A stretch of DNA of 50,618 nt from Seison nebaliae (lineage: Eukaryota; Rotifera; Pararotatoria; Seisonacea; Seisonidae), in contig JALJEE010000642.1 in assembly GCA_023231475.1 (NCBI GenBank), forward strand, positions 1 to 50,618, written 5' to 3'. Every line of letters begins with the position of its first letter. Positions within the stretch are counted from its first letter, which is position 1. Position numbers and translations under genes: made by a program. Below the pieces are notes generated by a model that saw only the letters and a list, made by a program, of their open reading frames with translations, searched no databases and was not told the DNA's origin. Positions 12,743 to 24,227 of this stretch are shown here, in pieces.

Positions 12743-15700
12743 ATGGAAGTGAAAACTAATTGTTTTCATTCGACTTTCACATCAAAAAATTCCTCATTTC
12801 CACAGAGAGATGGAGTTGATCCTATCTCGTCAGTGGCACACGATAAGGGTGAAGTAACATTGGTGACATCTCTAAGAGATTCGATGATTCCATCAGTTCT
12901 ATTATCAGTAGATGAGGATATGGATGGTGAGAATAAGACGAAACATAAATGGTGTGGGAAGACGATGATGGAGAATGAAGAGATGAAGAAGAGACCGAGA
13001 AGGAAAGTGAATTCAATGGGAGAGAAAGAATATTTGTTGTGGGCATTTGATGCATCATCAACAACATCTCCCGTTTCTAATACGAATGCCGCAATGAATT
13101 CATTAGGGAAGCGACCTCTAAGAAATTCAATTGATATTTGTAATTATGATTATTATGTATCAAATGGAAATGAGACTTCTCGCGAAATGAGCCATAACCA
13201 TTCGAATCAGATTGGTTATCAAAGAATTGTAGGTGGATTGAATGAAATGAAAATGACGAACAATAATAATTCTCAAATGGAGATCGATCTTTCACAAATT
13301 ATTAAAGATCATCAACTTCAACAAACGATTAGTGAAACGATTAAGAAAAAGAAGAGGACTGAGATGAATAATGACGTCATGATTGAATTGAAAATGAATA
13401 ATGAAAATGAGAATAATCTGGAAGATTTGACGCGTGATAAAAAGAAGAATGAAATAGAAAAGAATTATACGGAGAAGAAGATGGATACCGTTTGTATTGG
13501 ATGGAAGGAAGCGATTGGAACAATGAATGAAATGAACGACCATTACCATCAACAATCCCATCAATTATCATCGTTTATTTCGCATAAGAAGAATACCGTT
13601 ACAAATAAGAAGAGAGGAAATCTCCCAAAAGAAAGCGTTTTAATTTTGAAAGATTGGTTATCTAAAAACCGTTTCACACCATATCCAACGGAAAATGAGA
13701 AGGAACAATTGTCGACAAGTACAAAATTGACGAGATTGCAAATAGATAATTGGTTTATTAATGCTCGTCGACGTATTCTCCCATCGATGTTGAACGAGAA
13801 TGAGAATGGACGTAAGAAGACGAAGTGTGAGATTGAAAGGAAAGTGATCAATTCATCTCAATCTCCCATTGTTCTCCCCACTCATAAGATGAATGGTACA
13901 GCGAATGAAAATGAAACAATGAAATCACCAATGAGCATCGGGAAGGAGAATGTGGAAGATATGATGAAAAGAAACCGAAACCTAAACAATGTCAAACAGA
14001 AAATCGATTCAATAAACAATATTGACTTGGGGAATGATAATATAAAACAATTTAACAAACAGCCAATAAATAACGTTCAGAAATTGAAATTGAATAATCA
14101 AATTTCACAATCGATCAATTCATTTAATACTCTTCATTCCTCTCAATATCGTTCGTCTATAGTCACTTCTCAATCGTTGTCTGACTCACAATCACCACAT
14201 CATCTCAGTGATACATCCTTCAATCCCATTCATTCCATCATACGTCCTACTACCACTTCTGATACTTCATACAAGACGTTAGTCACTGTTACATCATCAC
14301 CGATTCAATCGGTTAACAAAGTGGAAATTGATCACCATTCTCAAAAGAATACGAATAATATTTTGTTGATAGATTTGGAGGAGAAGAAAGTTCGGGAACA
14401 AATGAAAATGTCAGATGAGTTGTTGATTGAGACAACTGTGGAGGAAGGGAATAAGAATTCGATGGAATCGAATCAGTCCAAAGAAAAAAATCCTGAAATC
14501 AATCAGAAAACGATTAGAGGTAAGAAGAATGTTGGAGAGAAGGAGAAAGTGACTGGAAGGAAACGTGTGACATCTGGTCGAAAGAATAGTGTGAAAGGTC
14601 AGAAAGCTTCAGTGACGAAGGGACCGGTTGAACGAACGACTAATAATAATAAACAAAAGAGAAATATTGAAATGTTACGAAATCCGAATAATATTAACAA
14701 TTCGAATTTGAAATTGCCGAATTCGATCGATAGGAATTGTTGTCAGGTTGTCAGTACGGTGAAAGTGGAAGAATGGTTAAGTAAACATTTGGACCATTAT
14801 CATCAGATAGCGAAGAAAGCACATAGTCTTCGACAGAAGAGTGATGATTCAGGTTGTTATTGTAATAATGATAGTAAAATGAAGTCACATGATCATGTTG
14901 GACCACGATCGAAAACATGTCAAGATCCTTCTCTTCCTCCACGAGTGCCAGATCGGAATAATGGATCAAATAATAAGACGATGGATGATGAGATGGATTA
15001 TCATTCAGATTCTTGTATTGAAGTGGTAGAATATGAACAGACGAAAAATTTATCAGATGTGAATGAAGCGAAAAGAATTGTAGATCGCATAAATCGACGA
15101 TTATTGATCGATCGTCATAATGATCATGTAAGTGCAGCGAAACGAAGTAGAAATGATGATGATTCAGTGATTGAATCGGATAATGATGCTCTTAGTTCCA
15201 TCAGTCAACGAGACTATAAACAACAGCGGCAACTTAATTTACAGCAACAAATGTGCCATCAACAACATCATCATCATCATCATTCACAGCAACAACATCA
15301 TCATCGTCATCATCCGCTACATCAAACACGTGCTTTTCCTCATCATAATTTTGTTATGAAACCATTCGAACCAAACACGTTACAAATGTCTGTTACGACA
15401 AGTATGAGTGATCAATTGAATCATCATGATATGATATGTTCATCAGCCGCATATCATCATCATCATCCTCAACAAATGAGAACGAGTAATCATTTAACAA
15501 CATTAAATGTTAATGTAACATCGACGAACAACATGTTAGATTATTTCCCATCTCATCCACATGGCACACAGACAACACCATATGTACCCATGTATCCAGG
15601 CAGTTTCCTTTATGCCAATAAATCAAGATCTACTTCTCAACAACAAACATCATCACAACAATCACCATTAGTAACGGCGCAATGTCAGCCTTTTCTCAAT

Positions 15701-16564
15701 TATATCGGACAGACATTTCCACCTCTCATACCGACATATTCGATTCCTCAACAACAACAACAACAACAACAACATCCTCCTCAATCGCATCATTTTCAAC
15801 CACCTCCACCACCAATTCCACCTCCACCACCATCACATCGTCAACAAGAGAAAGGGGAAAAAATAAGTGATGTTCATCAGCCGAATCATCAAGGACAATC
15901 TACATCACCAAACAATTCTTCGGGACAAATGGTCAATGCATCATTGATTAATGAGAGTGAATTTGATACTCCGGAAAAGAAGCGATTAAGCATCGAACAT
16001 AATGGAATTAAACGAAAAATAAACAGACAATTATTCGATATGGTTCCAATATCGGAAGAGACAAAACAGGAAAAGGAATCACAAGGACAGAATGAGAAAG
16101 ACGTTCATAGAGAATTGGAAGAAGAAGCAAATTCTCCTCAACAACAACGAAATCGACAAAATTTACCACATTTCCCACATCAAATGTCTCATGTGCCAAA
16201 TCCTCATTCACCATTCTATGCCCCACAACATCAGATGCATCACAATAATGATTGCAGAAATTTTATGAGGATTGCCACAGAGAATATTATGTTGAATCCT
16301 TTCTTAATTTCACCTACATCTCTCTCTACTACCACTGAAACGACTGGTACTTCCACCTTGGATAACTACAAGAATATGAAGCATCAGCATCTATTGACAT
16401 TATTGGCAAGAGAAATTAGACAACAACTTCCTGTTGAACCGATCGAAGTTCCGGTAGTCGTATCTCAAAGTTTGTCTTGTCCCAGACCAGTACGTAAATC
16501 TGCATCGAAAAGTAACGAAGTGACATCCCAATCCGTATTTACGAAATATCGATCGTTTCCATAA
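12743..16564 (+). CDS. TGIF-class TALE homeobox transcription factor, 1273 aa, intronless
   Basis: Predicted nuclear DNA-binding protein. A TALE homeodomain lies at about residues 289-352. It begins [17 protein letters not shown], has the three-residue loop extension before helix 2 (YPTENEK), and has recognition helix [11 protein letters not shown] with Trp337. The GNLPKESV start and ARRRxLPxML end are the TGIF signature rather than MEIS, PKNOX or IRX. TGIF proteins usually act as repressors in TGF-beta and retinoid signalling. The rest is low complexity: Asn/Lys/Glu-rich before and after the homeodomain, His/Gln clusters near residues 840-860, a Gln run near 1004-1012 and Pro runs near 1020-1036. 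The ORF is uninterrupted, several times longer than typical TGIF proteins. The start is the first ATG after an in-frame TGA at 12719-12721. Family assignment is strong; orthology to a particular TGIF is not established. Confidence 0.93.
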   Translation: MEVKTNCFHSTFTSKNSSFPQRDGVDPISSVAHDKGEVTLVTSLRDSMIPSVLLSVDEDMDGENKTKHKWCGKTMMENEEMKKRPRRKVNSMGEKEYLLWAFDASSTTSPVSNTNAAMNSLGKRPLRNSIDICNYDYYVSNGNETSREMSHNHSNQIGYQRIVGGLNEMKMTNNNNSQMEIDLSQIIKDHQLQQTISETIKKKKRTEMNNDVMIELKMNNENENNLEDLTRDKKKNEIEKNYTEKKMDTVCIGWKEAIGTMNEMNDHYHQQSHQLSSFISHKKNTVTNKKRGNLPKESVLILKDWLSKNRFTPYPTENEKEQLSTSTKLTRLQIDNWFINARRRILPSMLNENENGRKKTKCEIERKVINSSQSPIVLPTHKMNGTANENETMKSPMSIGKENVEDMMKRNRNLNNVKQKIDSINNIDLGNDNIKQFNKQPINNVQKLKLNNQISQSINSFNTLHSSQYRSSIVTSQSLSDSQSPHHLSDTSFNPIHSIIRPTTTSDTSYKTLVTVTSSPIQSVNKVEIDHHSQKNTNNILLIDLEEKKVREQMKMSDELLIETTVEEGNKNSMESNQSKEKNPEINQKTIRGKKNVGEKEKVTGRKRVTSGRKNSVKGQKASVTKGPVERTTNNNKQKRNIEMLRNPNNINNSNLKLPNSIDRNCCQVVSTVKVEEWLSKHLDHYHQIAKKAHSLRQKSDDSGCYCNNDSKMKSHDHVGPRSKTCQDPSLPPRVPDRNNGSNNKTMDDEMDYHSDSCIEVVEYEQTKNLSDVNEAKRIVDRINRRLLIDRHNDHVSAAKRSRNDDDSVIESDNDALSSISQRDYKQQRQLNLQQQMCHQQHHHHHHSQQQHHHRHHPLHQTRAFPHHNFVMKPFEPNTLQMSVTTSMSDQLNHHDMICSSAAYHHHHPQQMRTSNHLTTLNVNVTSTNNMLDYFPSHPHGTQTTPYVPMYPGSFLYANKSRSTSQQQTSSQQSPLVTAQCQPFLNYIGQTFPPLIPTYSIPQQQQQQQQHPPQSHHFQPPPPPIPPPPPSHRQQEKGEKISDVHQPNHQGQSTSPNNSSGQMVNASLINESEFDTPEKKRLSIEHNGIKRKINRQLFDMVPISEETKQEKESQGQNEKDVHRELEEEANSPQQQRNRQNLPHFPHQMSHVPNPHSPFYAPQHQMHHNNDCRNFMRIATENIMLNPFLISPTSLSTTTETTGTSTLDNYKNMKHQHLLTLLAREIRQQLPVEPIEVPVVVSQSLSCPRPVRKSASKSNEVTSQSVFTKYRSFP

Positions 16565-16993
16565 TAATTTTTCCAAAAAAAATCATTCTTCTCAATTCCA
16601 CAGACATTATTCATAAGAGAATCGACTGTAATATTGCCCGCTATTACTATCATCTAAATTTGTTGTTTATATAAAACATCATCATCTGAGCGTTTTAATT
16701 ATATCATATCGTAATCATATTTTTTCATTCATCTCTCTCTATCCAAATTTTTAAGTTTGAAATACACTTTTCCTTCTGTCGTACAAATTTTACAACAGAT
16801 TTATTAAAGAATTTATGGAACTTATTTTCTATTGACAATTCTGGAAAGAAGAGGAAGGAGAGAATGGAACCGATCATTTATAATCAATCCAAAACATTTT
16901 TCAAAAGATTAACGAAATATTATAACTTCCTAATAAAATATTATTATTTATTATAGAAATTTCAACTAATCCAAATTAAAACGAGTTGTGTCT
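16565..16993. other. Intergenic between convergent TGIF-like and STIP1 genes
   Basis: Both genes end into this 430-bp AT-rich gap, so it should contain both 3' UTRs. AATAAA-like signals occur (for example AATAAAATATT near 16933). No further coding signal is seen. Confidence 0.6.
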
Positions 16994-18995
16994 TTATCTG
17001 ATCTGAATAATTCCTGCATCCATCAACTTCTGAATTTTCACCATTACTTCCGGATTTCTCATGTACTCTTGACTGGCCTGAGGATTATTCTTCATATTCT
17101 CCAAAATCAATCTCATCGATGGATCTTTCATGATGTTTGCCACTTCAGGATCATTCATTGCTTGTTTCGCAATCTCTTCTGGTGTTTGTTTATAGTTTTC
17201 ATTGATACACTTGTAAATTCGATTTCTTGCTTCTTGTGATGTTGGATCGATTTCAGCAGCTCGATCATAAGCCGATCTTGCTTGTGACGTTTGTTTCATT
17301 GCAAATAAAGCATCACCCTTCTTGATATATGCATCAACTGAACGAACATTTAACAATTGAGAGATGAAACGAATGAAAAAACAAACGTAAATTATTATCT
17401 AATTTTATCGCATTGTCAAATTCTTTCACAGCCATCGGAAACTCCATTAATTTCATATAAGCTGTTCCTTTATTCAAAGGAATATTGGCATCATTCGGAT
17501 TTCTTCGAAGAGCCTCTTCAAAACATTTAAGGGCATTAGGGAAATGACCGCTCTTCAATTCACTAATACCTATTCGTACATTATAACATCAATAATTAAA
17601 TTTCTCATTATATCTCATTAATTAATAGAAAACCTTTCTCATTCTCTTGTTTGGCCAATTCGGGATTGATGTACTCCAATTTCTTTCTTGCACCAACGAT
17701 ACTCTCTAACTAAAATTCAAAAAGATTAACATTTCATCAAAACATTTTTAATTTATTAGAATTTTAAATTAACTTGTTTCATTTTCTTCACAGTATCTTT
17801 CGTTCGATTTTCCGTCGCCGATTTGTTGTACCATTTCAAAGCTTCTTCCAAATCCTGCAATTTCTCATAACACGTTCCAATTCTCGTCATAGCTCTAATG
17901 AAAAAATTAAAGTTATATTAATTATTTAAATAATATAACTTGGCAATAATGGCATAATCAGTTCGATTATCTCGACCAACTTCGATACATTTCTTTCCCA
18001 ATTCTATACATTCTTCATATTTCTTCTCTTCATACAAGACAGCTATAGAGGAAATATTATTTCAAAAGGATGAATAAAACGGAAATGAGGAAAACCCGTC
18101 TTGTTTAAAGTGTAGACGATATTTTCTGGACATAATTCAGCTGCTTTCTCATAATGAGATTTCGCTCCTTCAAAATCTCTCGTCTTATAACAGACATTTC
18201 CTTTTTGTTTTTCAATTTCTGCTTTACGCTCAATAGGAGATAATGCAGCCAGACGTTTCTCTTCCTCCATTTTCTTCTTTGCATCTTCTGAAGGGTTTTT
18301 CGTCGTATTTGACGTCTTCCTTGGTGGAGGGAAAAGATCTTGATTCAACAAATCAGATCCAAATCCATTCATGAGAAGTTGAAGTCTAATAAATTTTTCA
18401 TTCTCTCCATATTTCTCGTTAGCGACCTCTTCATCTTCTTTCGCTAATTTAATCATTTCTTTCACCTCTTCATCTTCCAACATTCCAACGACTAAAGGAT
18501 TCTTTTTTAAAGTCGCCCAAAGTTTATCGTCATTAAATTTTGATTGTTCCTTTGGAGGTTTGGTTGTGGTTGTCGAATCGACATCCATCGCATCAGATGA
18601 ATTCAATTGATCCAATTGCGTTTTTAGAGATGCATTTTTCCCATCAATTTCCAATCCTTTTTCAAACGCTGATTTGGCCTCATCAATCTTTCCCAAATAT
18701 TGATACGCTGTCCCCAATCTCGAATAAGCTTTAGGCCAATCCGGTTTTATTTTCACAGTTTTCAATGCATCAACTAATGCTTCCGAATAACGATTCGCTT
18801 TACAATAAGCAGCTGATCGATTACTATAGAGAACATGATTATCATCCTCAAAAGAAATTCCGATAGAATAATGATCGATTGCCTTTTGATATCTTCCTTG
18901 AGTCAAAGCGTCGTTTCCTAATTTCTTACATTCTGCTCCCTAAATTAATCACATGAATTATTGTCAAATGAATAAGGATTGCTAACCGAACTCAT
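16994..18995 (-). CDS. STIP1: Stress-induced phosphoprotein 1 (Hsp70-Hsp90 organising protein, Hop)
   Basis: Co-chaperone that bridges Hsp70 and Hsp90 through TPR domains. My model joins seven exons: 18995-18987, 18939-18096, 18042-17940, 17894-17774, 17709-17634, 17569-17387 and 17337-16994, giving 559 aa against about 543 in human. Introns are 45-64 nt. TPR1 is at about residues 4-105 (KKLGNDALTQGRYQKAIDHY), a DP1-like segment at about 125-185 (NPLVVGMLEDEEV), TPR2A and TPR2B fill about 230-480, and the DP2 domain closes the protein (NPEVMVKIQKLMDAGIIQIR). The carboxylate-clamp style motifs (GNDAL, YSNRSAAY, NKGTAYMKL) are visible. The first exon encodes only Met-Ser-Ser. Identification is essentially certain; the least certain junction is the start exon. 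Confidence 0.96.
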
Positions 18996-19443
18996 TATCT
19001 TTAATTTTCAATAAAATGAAATTTCACCAAAATTCTCACTCGATATAAAATGAGAGAAAAAAAATCTGTTAATATATAAGAATACTTTAAAAAAGAGGTG
19101 AGTTTATAAAGTTTTTTCTAGAATTTTCTCGAAGATCCGTTTTTCTAGAACTTTCAGCTAGACTTTTATAATCTTTTCATTTACTTCCCATGTGCTAATG
19201 ACGAATAATGATCGTTGTCACTGCTCCTATTTTATTTCAAATTTTTAAACGAATATTTTGAATTTAAAATATGTCATGTTGTGTATTCAACGAGAAAATA
19301 ATTTACACATTTTAAATTTTATTTTATACTAAAATCTCTTATATTAAGGTTCTATTTTTCTTTCAATATCGTCAATGTGCTAGACGTATATGTATGACGT
19401 TTCACATAATAATTTCTACAATTATCTTTAGTATTTTCACATG
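18996..19443. other. Intergenic, STIP1 promoter side
   Basis: AT-rich gap of about 450 bp upstream of STIP1 and downstream of the Pmp3-like gene, both on the minus strand. Paired CTAGAA motifs occur near 19116-19160 (for example TTTCTAGAATTTTCTCGAAG). These resemble inverted GAA heat-shock elements, which would fit a Hop gene, but the match is loose. Confidence 0.4.
19107..19165. promoter_or_regulatory. Possible heat-shock elements upstream of STIP1
   Basis: Alternating TTC/GAA blocks (TTCTAGAA, TTCTCGAAG, TTCTAGAAC) cluster about 110-170 bp upstream of the STIP1 start codon. Heat-shock factor binds inverted nGAAn repeats, and STIP1 homologues are often heat-inducible. Spacing is not perfectly canonical. 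Confidence 0.4.
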
Positions 19444-19620
19444 TTATACGTATCCATGAATAAATAGAAGTCCATGAACCAATCCAGGAAAGTAGAGCAT
19501 ACAAGTAAGTAGAATACTAATTACAACATCAGTTGTTAAACTATCATTCACTCGATAAACAGCTATCGGTGGACATAGGAAACAAATTAGTATTTCTATA
19601 AGACTGACTTCAATAGCCAT
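19444..19620 (-). CDS. Pmp3/UPF0057 (RCI2-like) small membrane peptide, 58 aa
   Basis: A single-exon ORF of 59 codons including the stop. The product has two hydrophobic helices joined by a short polar loop. Helix 1 contains the family hallmark CPPIAVY (family pattern LPPxxV). Helix 2 contains ILLTCMLYFPGLVHGL, matching the family ILLTxxGYxPGxxHA pattern. Members are plasma-membrane proteolipids linked to membrane potential and ion or cold stress in fungi, plants and nematodes. Asp and Asn (VNDSLTTD) take the place of the usual charged/Gly loop. It lies 310 bp downstream of IFT20 and 449 bp upstream of STIP1, same strand. Short length lowers certainty slightly, but both halves fit the family. 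Confidence 0.85.
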   Translation of the reverse strand: MAIEVSLIEILICFLCPPIAVYRVNDSLTTDVVISILLTCMLYFPGLVHGLLFIHGYV

Positions 19621-19930
19621 CGTTAAAAAATGAAACTATAAGAGAGTGGCGGATGAATAGTTAGATTTCCCGTGAATTATTTAAAGAACAAAGGAACAAG
19701 TCAGAAACGAAAATGAAAAGAAAAAGAAGCAGAAAAAAATTTTAAGGAAACTAAATTTACTAAATATAAAAATGAGATTTCTCTCAACGAGTAAAATATA
19801 TTCAGGAAACTCTCTGATTCTTTATGAGTGATTATTATTGAATAATAAATTATTTTATTTACTATTTGTTAGATAGAATGATATTATTTAGGATCTTCAA
19901 ATTTAGAGAAGTGAAAAATGTCAATCGTTT

Positions 19931-20487
19931 TCATCCGTGCATTAAGAATTGTTCAATAAAATCATTTTGTTCACTCTCCAATTTAACTAAAGAGTCATAC
20001 TGTGTTCTCAGTCTTAAGAAGAATTAGGATAATTATTGGAAAATTCTAAAGAGAAATAGAAGAACCGATGTAGATGAGTCGCCTTCTCCGTTAAGAGCGC
20101 TTCCAATTCCTGTTGTTTCGCTTCCTTCTCCTTCTCCACCGATCTCAACATGTTCCTTGCTCCAGTTGCCTATCATTCGGAAAAAGTATATGGATATTAA
20201 TTTAAACAAAATAACTGACTCTCATCTTTTGTTTATTCACTTCTTTCGCCACATCATCTATTTGTTTCATAAATCGTGTTACTAGTTGTTGGAATTCATC
20301 GATATCTGTATTCAATACATAATGTCAAATTTAGAATAAGACGACCAATTAAATGTTAACTTGAAACGAAATTGTCACATTCCTCTTTCAACTCATTAGT
20401 TTGCGTCGCTTTCTCCGGATCCATAAGACGAAGTTTGTTCACTTCGTCCATGTACAATCCCACACGGCTCAAAATATCATCTGCCAT
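19931..20487 (-). CDS. IFT20: Intraflagellar transport protein 20
   Basis: Small coiled-coil subunit of IFT complex B that also works at the Golgi to sort membrane cargo to cilia. Four exons, 20487-20361, 20305-20220, 20169-20066 and 20012-19931, give 132 aa, the same length as human IFT20. Introns are 50-55 nt. Diagnostic blocks in order: [20 protein letters not shown] with KEECDNF near the start, [12 protein letters not shown] in the middle, KQQELEALL after it, and [10 protein letters not shown] at the end. No transmembrane segment; heptad-like Leu/Ile spacing over most of the length. Its presence means the organism builds ciliated cells at least in part of its life. All four exons are below the usual ORF size cut-off. 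Confidence 0.95.
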
Positions 20488-21316
20488 ATTCTTTTGTGGG
20501 ATGTTCTGATTAATTTAGTGATTGATTAAACAATCGATAAGATACCAAATGAAAAAAAAATTAGATTACTCTTACCGTTACTTAGCAACTTGAAAAATAT
20601 ACAAATATCTGGTATGTCTCAATTGAATAAAGTTCTCTATCATAAAAAGGTTAAAAGAGAAGCCTTCACAAACATAATTAGTTCTGGATTTTCTTTTATT
20701 TTTAATATTCACTAATTTAGTTCTTATATTTCTTTCTTATTCTTATTACAATTCTACTTGTTAGTATTTCACTAATAAGTAAGTGAATTTTAAGTTTTGT
20801 TTTTGTCCAAATATGCTCGTAAGACGATATTGGGTATTTAATTATAGAATAAAATAATTCATTAAAATATATATTTTGACTTATTCAATTAATTCATTAA
20901 TCTATTCTAACATAAAATTTAAAAAAAAACTAAAATTTTAAAAGAGGCTAAATGTTTAATTTCAGGCCCTATCTTGTTCAGTTTTTCACGCTGATTCTAA
21001 TGATATATATTTTATTATCTAAAATCAATCGGGGAAAAATATCGTCTATCGAAGTGTAGTCGTAAGATTTTATATTTTATTAAGAAAAATACTTCTAGGT
21101 GGATAAATTTTGAATTAAATATAACAGGATATAAAATAAAAATGTAATGTAATAAAAATAAAATTTTGAAGATTAGTTATGGATAAGGATAAGAAATGTT
21201 TCAGATAGTCCATATAAATAAAATGTTAATAATAAAAATCGACTGAATTGGAAAAAGCTCTTCCGGAGAGATTACTGTGTCTAAAGTCAGAATTGTTATG
21301 TTAGAACGTGAGAAAG
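20488..21316. other. Intergenic, IFT20 5' side and YEATS2 3' side
   Basis: 830 bp of AT-rich DNA with no recognised gene. It should contain the IFT20 promoter and the YEATS2 3' UTR. Confidence 0.5.
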
Positions 21317-23880
21317 TTACTCTAACAACCATGAATATTTAGGATTGGCAACAATTGCTTCAAGTGCATTTCCAAACGTTATGCATTGTGGAATTGCACT
21401 ATGTTGAGCAATGTGATGAAACGGTTGGTTAATATATGAATTATTGAGAGTGTTCTTAATTTTTTGAATAATAAAAGTATCTTTATTCTTATTCATATCT
21501 TCGTCATCCGCTCTATTATTATGGGATAGAGTTGGAGAAGTTGTTAATTCTTCAACTATTGGTTCATCTTCCAATTGTTCATAAACGGGAGAAAAACTAT
21601 TATTATTCCATTGTACGGCACAGATGTATCTAATTAAATCATTAATAAATCCTTCCATTATCGTACAAATCAACTCGCTACAAATGTCGATACATTTGAC
21701 GGGCCATTTGGCTATCCTTCTTTCTTCTTCAACAAAATCTGCTTGTTCTTTTGTAAATCTAGATGAGACACCACGACAATGCATGAGAAGTAAAAGATTC
21801 TCCATATCTCGAAATGAGCAGATTGGTAGAACCATACGATTAATTAATGGAACGACAATATTCCTATGACGATGATTTGGAAGTAATTTCTCTTGACGGA
21901 TCTCTTCCGCTAAGCTATTCAACATCATATTTGACCATTCCATTTGGTAAGTAGAATATTGTGAAGTTAATACGATAAAATCACCATTAGTTAACATCGT
22001 AATATCCTGTCGATTTTCATTGATTAAATAATTGAAATAATAATCATAAATTGATTTGATCGGCATAATGATCTTTTCAATCTTGCCCTTCTCCCACATC
22101 ATCGGTTGAATTTTAATGAAATTATTGCAGAATATTTGATCTTTTGCCATTTCAATATGATTGGAACTAATGGAAAAAACATCAAACAAATTATTGATTA
22201 AAGTACAATGATTTCTGATTGGAAATTGATCACGTCGTATTATTATACGTCCACATGGTTGTTCAATAATCTCTTCAACTTCATTTTCACGATATGCTTC
22301 TAATTTTCTTTCATGAATTTCATTATCGGAATATGTATTAACATCCGTATAACCATACGCTCTCAACCAAATAAGGACATTAGGAATATCGATTTCATTG
22401 ATATGTTTCATTTCTTGTTTTAATAAAAAGTCATTTTTCAAGAAATTCTTCTCACATCTTTGCTTCCATACTTCTTTCACTTTTGTGGCGATATAACTTG
22501 CTCGTAATACTTCACGAATTCGTTTATCTATCATCGAATACGTCGTCCATACATCACGCTCCACAATAATATGTTTGTAATCTTTATTCATTGTCGATAC
22601 AAATGTACCCACCAAAGGATATTTTTCAGCCTATAAAAATTTTGGAAAAAAAACATTTTTTTTAATTCTAATTATTTTTTGTGAACTAACGTAAATAATG
22701 AGGAGTGTTTGTACAGAATATAGTTGATGTGAGTCGATATTGAATCGCATATTGTCGATCCATCTGATCGATTTCGACTTCAGTACTGAACTTCAGGAAT
22801 AATAAGTCAATTATTGAACATGAGTTGTGAGTAGAGTTCAAATCAAACCATCTTCTGATTCAGATGATACAGTAACATTGGGAAAATCAATATCATTCCC
22901 ATCCGAATAAAAATCACCGAACAAATCACATTTCTCACAATGTCTATCCAATTCGTTTCCTGAAGGCATATCATAATCGGACGTCGCTGTATCATATGGA
23001 TGATATTCGCTTTTAATCGTGTCATCATCATCATCCACATCATCGTTATCCTCAATTTTCACCGGAATAATATGTCTTTTATTACTACCTAAAATTTGAG
23101 GAATATATTTAATTAAAAATTAAAAATTTTACAATTATCATTCTTGTACTAACCGACAACTTCCTTCTTTGTAATACTACTATTTAATTCGACATAATGT
23201 TGAAATTTATAATAAACACAATTTGTATTAGTGTCTGAAGCTTTTCTTATACTACTCTTAAAATAGATGGTGATATCGAGGGGAACATTTGAGCTACTCT
23301 TATCTCCAATTCGAAAATGAGGACCCGTCATCTTAATTTGTTTCAAATGATTATTAAACGGATATTTCACAATCACATAATCGATATAGTTCATTGCATT
23401 GAATGTATGATTTCCATTCTGTATATAAAACGTCCAATAATGTGTAACTTCATTCTTGACGGATGAGAGACAATTCAAACGACATTCTTCATGTAAATAA
23501 ACCGAATTAAATAAATCGGAATGAACTCTCGGTAATTTGGGACCGCAGAAACGCGACGTATCACCAACGGTGAAGGTTAAATTAGTTTTGTTCGAATCGT
23601 TCTGTATCATACTCATCAATTCATTATCCTTCGGTCTTCTCCCACTACTGAAATATTCGGTAGGAATTTGGTAGTTTTGTGGTAGGCCGATATCGTTCCT
23701 TAAAACGTTCATCCGATTTCTCACATTTTGAATCCACTAAATGAAATTCATTAGAAAAAAATGTATTATAATAAAATTTAGAACTGTTTGTAAGAGAGAT
23801 AATTCGTTCGTCTTCTTTTCGATTTCGGAATTGAGGAAATTGTCGACCAATGCAGAAATACTTTCATCCTCTTTGTCCAT
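21317..23880 (-). CDS. YEATS2: YEATS2-like protein (ATAC histone acetyltransferase complex), divergent
   Basis: Five exons, 23880-23785, 23736-23154, 23088-22849, 22785-22691 and 22630-21317, give 775 aa. Exons 1-2 carry a charged coiled segment (ALVDNFLNSEIEKKTNELSL) and then a YEATS fold at about residues 87-216 (THYWTFYIQNG, YIDYVIVKYPF, GPHFRIGDKSSSNVPLDITI). Exon 3 is an acidic linker (DDVDDDDD). Exons 4-5 are helical, with IDKRIREVL and NVLIWLRAYGYTD like the short helical WLxxxGY motif after the YEATS part of YEATS2. A YEATS domain after an N-terminal coiled segment with a long C-terminal region favours YEATS2 over GAS41, AF9 or ENL. YEATS2 reads acylated histone H3 in ATAC. Here the usual GWGEF block is replaced by SSSNV, so acyl-lysine binding is doubtful. 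The first in-frame ATG was used. Confidence 0.72.
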
Positions 23881-24227
23881 GTTTCTGCGTTTGGTCGAAA
23901 TCTTTTTTTTCTTTTTGATCTCCAACGTGTCTAAATATTTCTTTCACCTTTGTCGAATAATTTTTAATGTAACACACGAGATTTAATAAAATTCTTGCGT
24001 TCCACTAACGTGCACTTCAAATGTACAAAGAGAAATTAGTGAACTGAAACACGTGGGAGAGAATAACATACGCACGAGACTTATATGTAGCGAGGAAAAG
24101 CTTTTTATTAAAATTTCAATTTGTCAACATCTTCATTTTTAATAATATAAATTAATCGTGACTCATCCCATAAGAGGAAAAGGAACATCGAATGAGAAAT
24201 AATTAAAGAAAAGAAAAAAAAAGAAGT
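23881..24227. promoter_or_regulatory. Divergent intergenic region between YEATS2-like and triphosphatase genes
   Basis: The two start codons are 347 bp apart and point away from each other, so this gap must carry both promoters or a shared one. Short palindromic CACGTG-like sequence (ACACGTGGGA) occurs near 24049-24058. No TATA box stands out from the AT-rich background. Confidence 0.5.

Noticed and set aside
12822-16226. Several minus- and plus-strand ORFs within the TGIF gene
   Set aside because: Shadows of the long biased coding sequence (His, Ser and Ile runs from complementary CAT/ATG repeats).
16994-20487. Possible operon of IFT20, the Pmp3-like gene and STIP1
   Set aside because: All are on one strand, but the gaps of 310 and 449 bp and the separate promoter-like elements upstream of STIP1 do not support polycistronic transcription.
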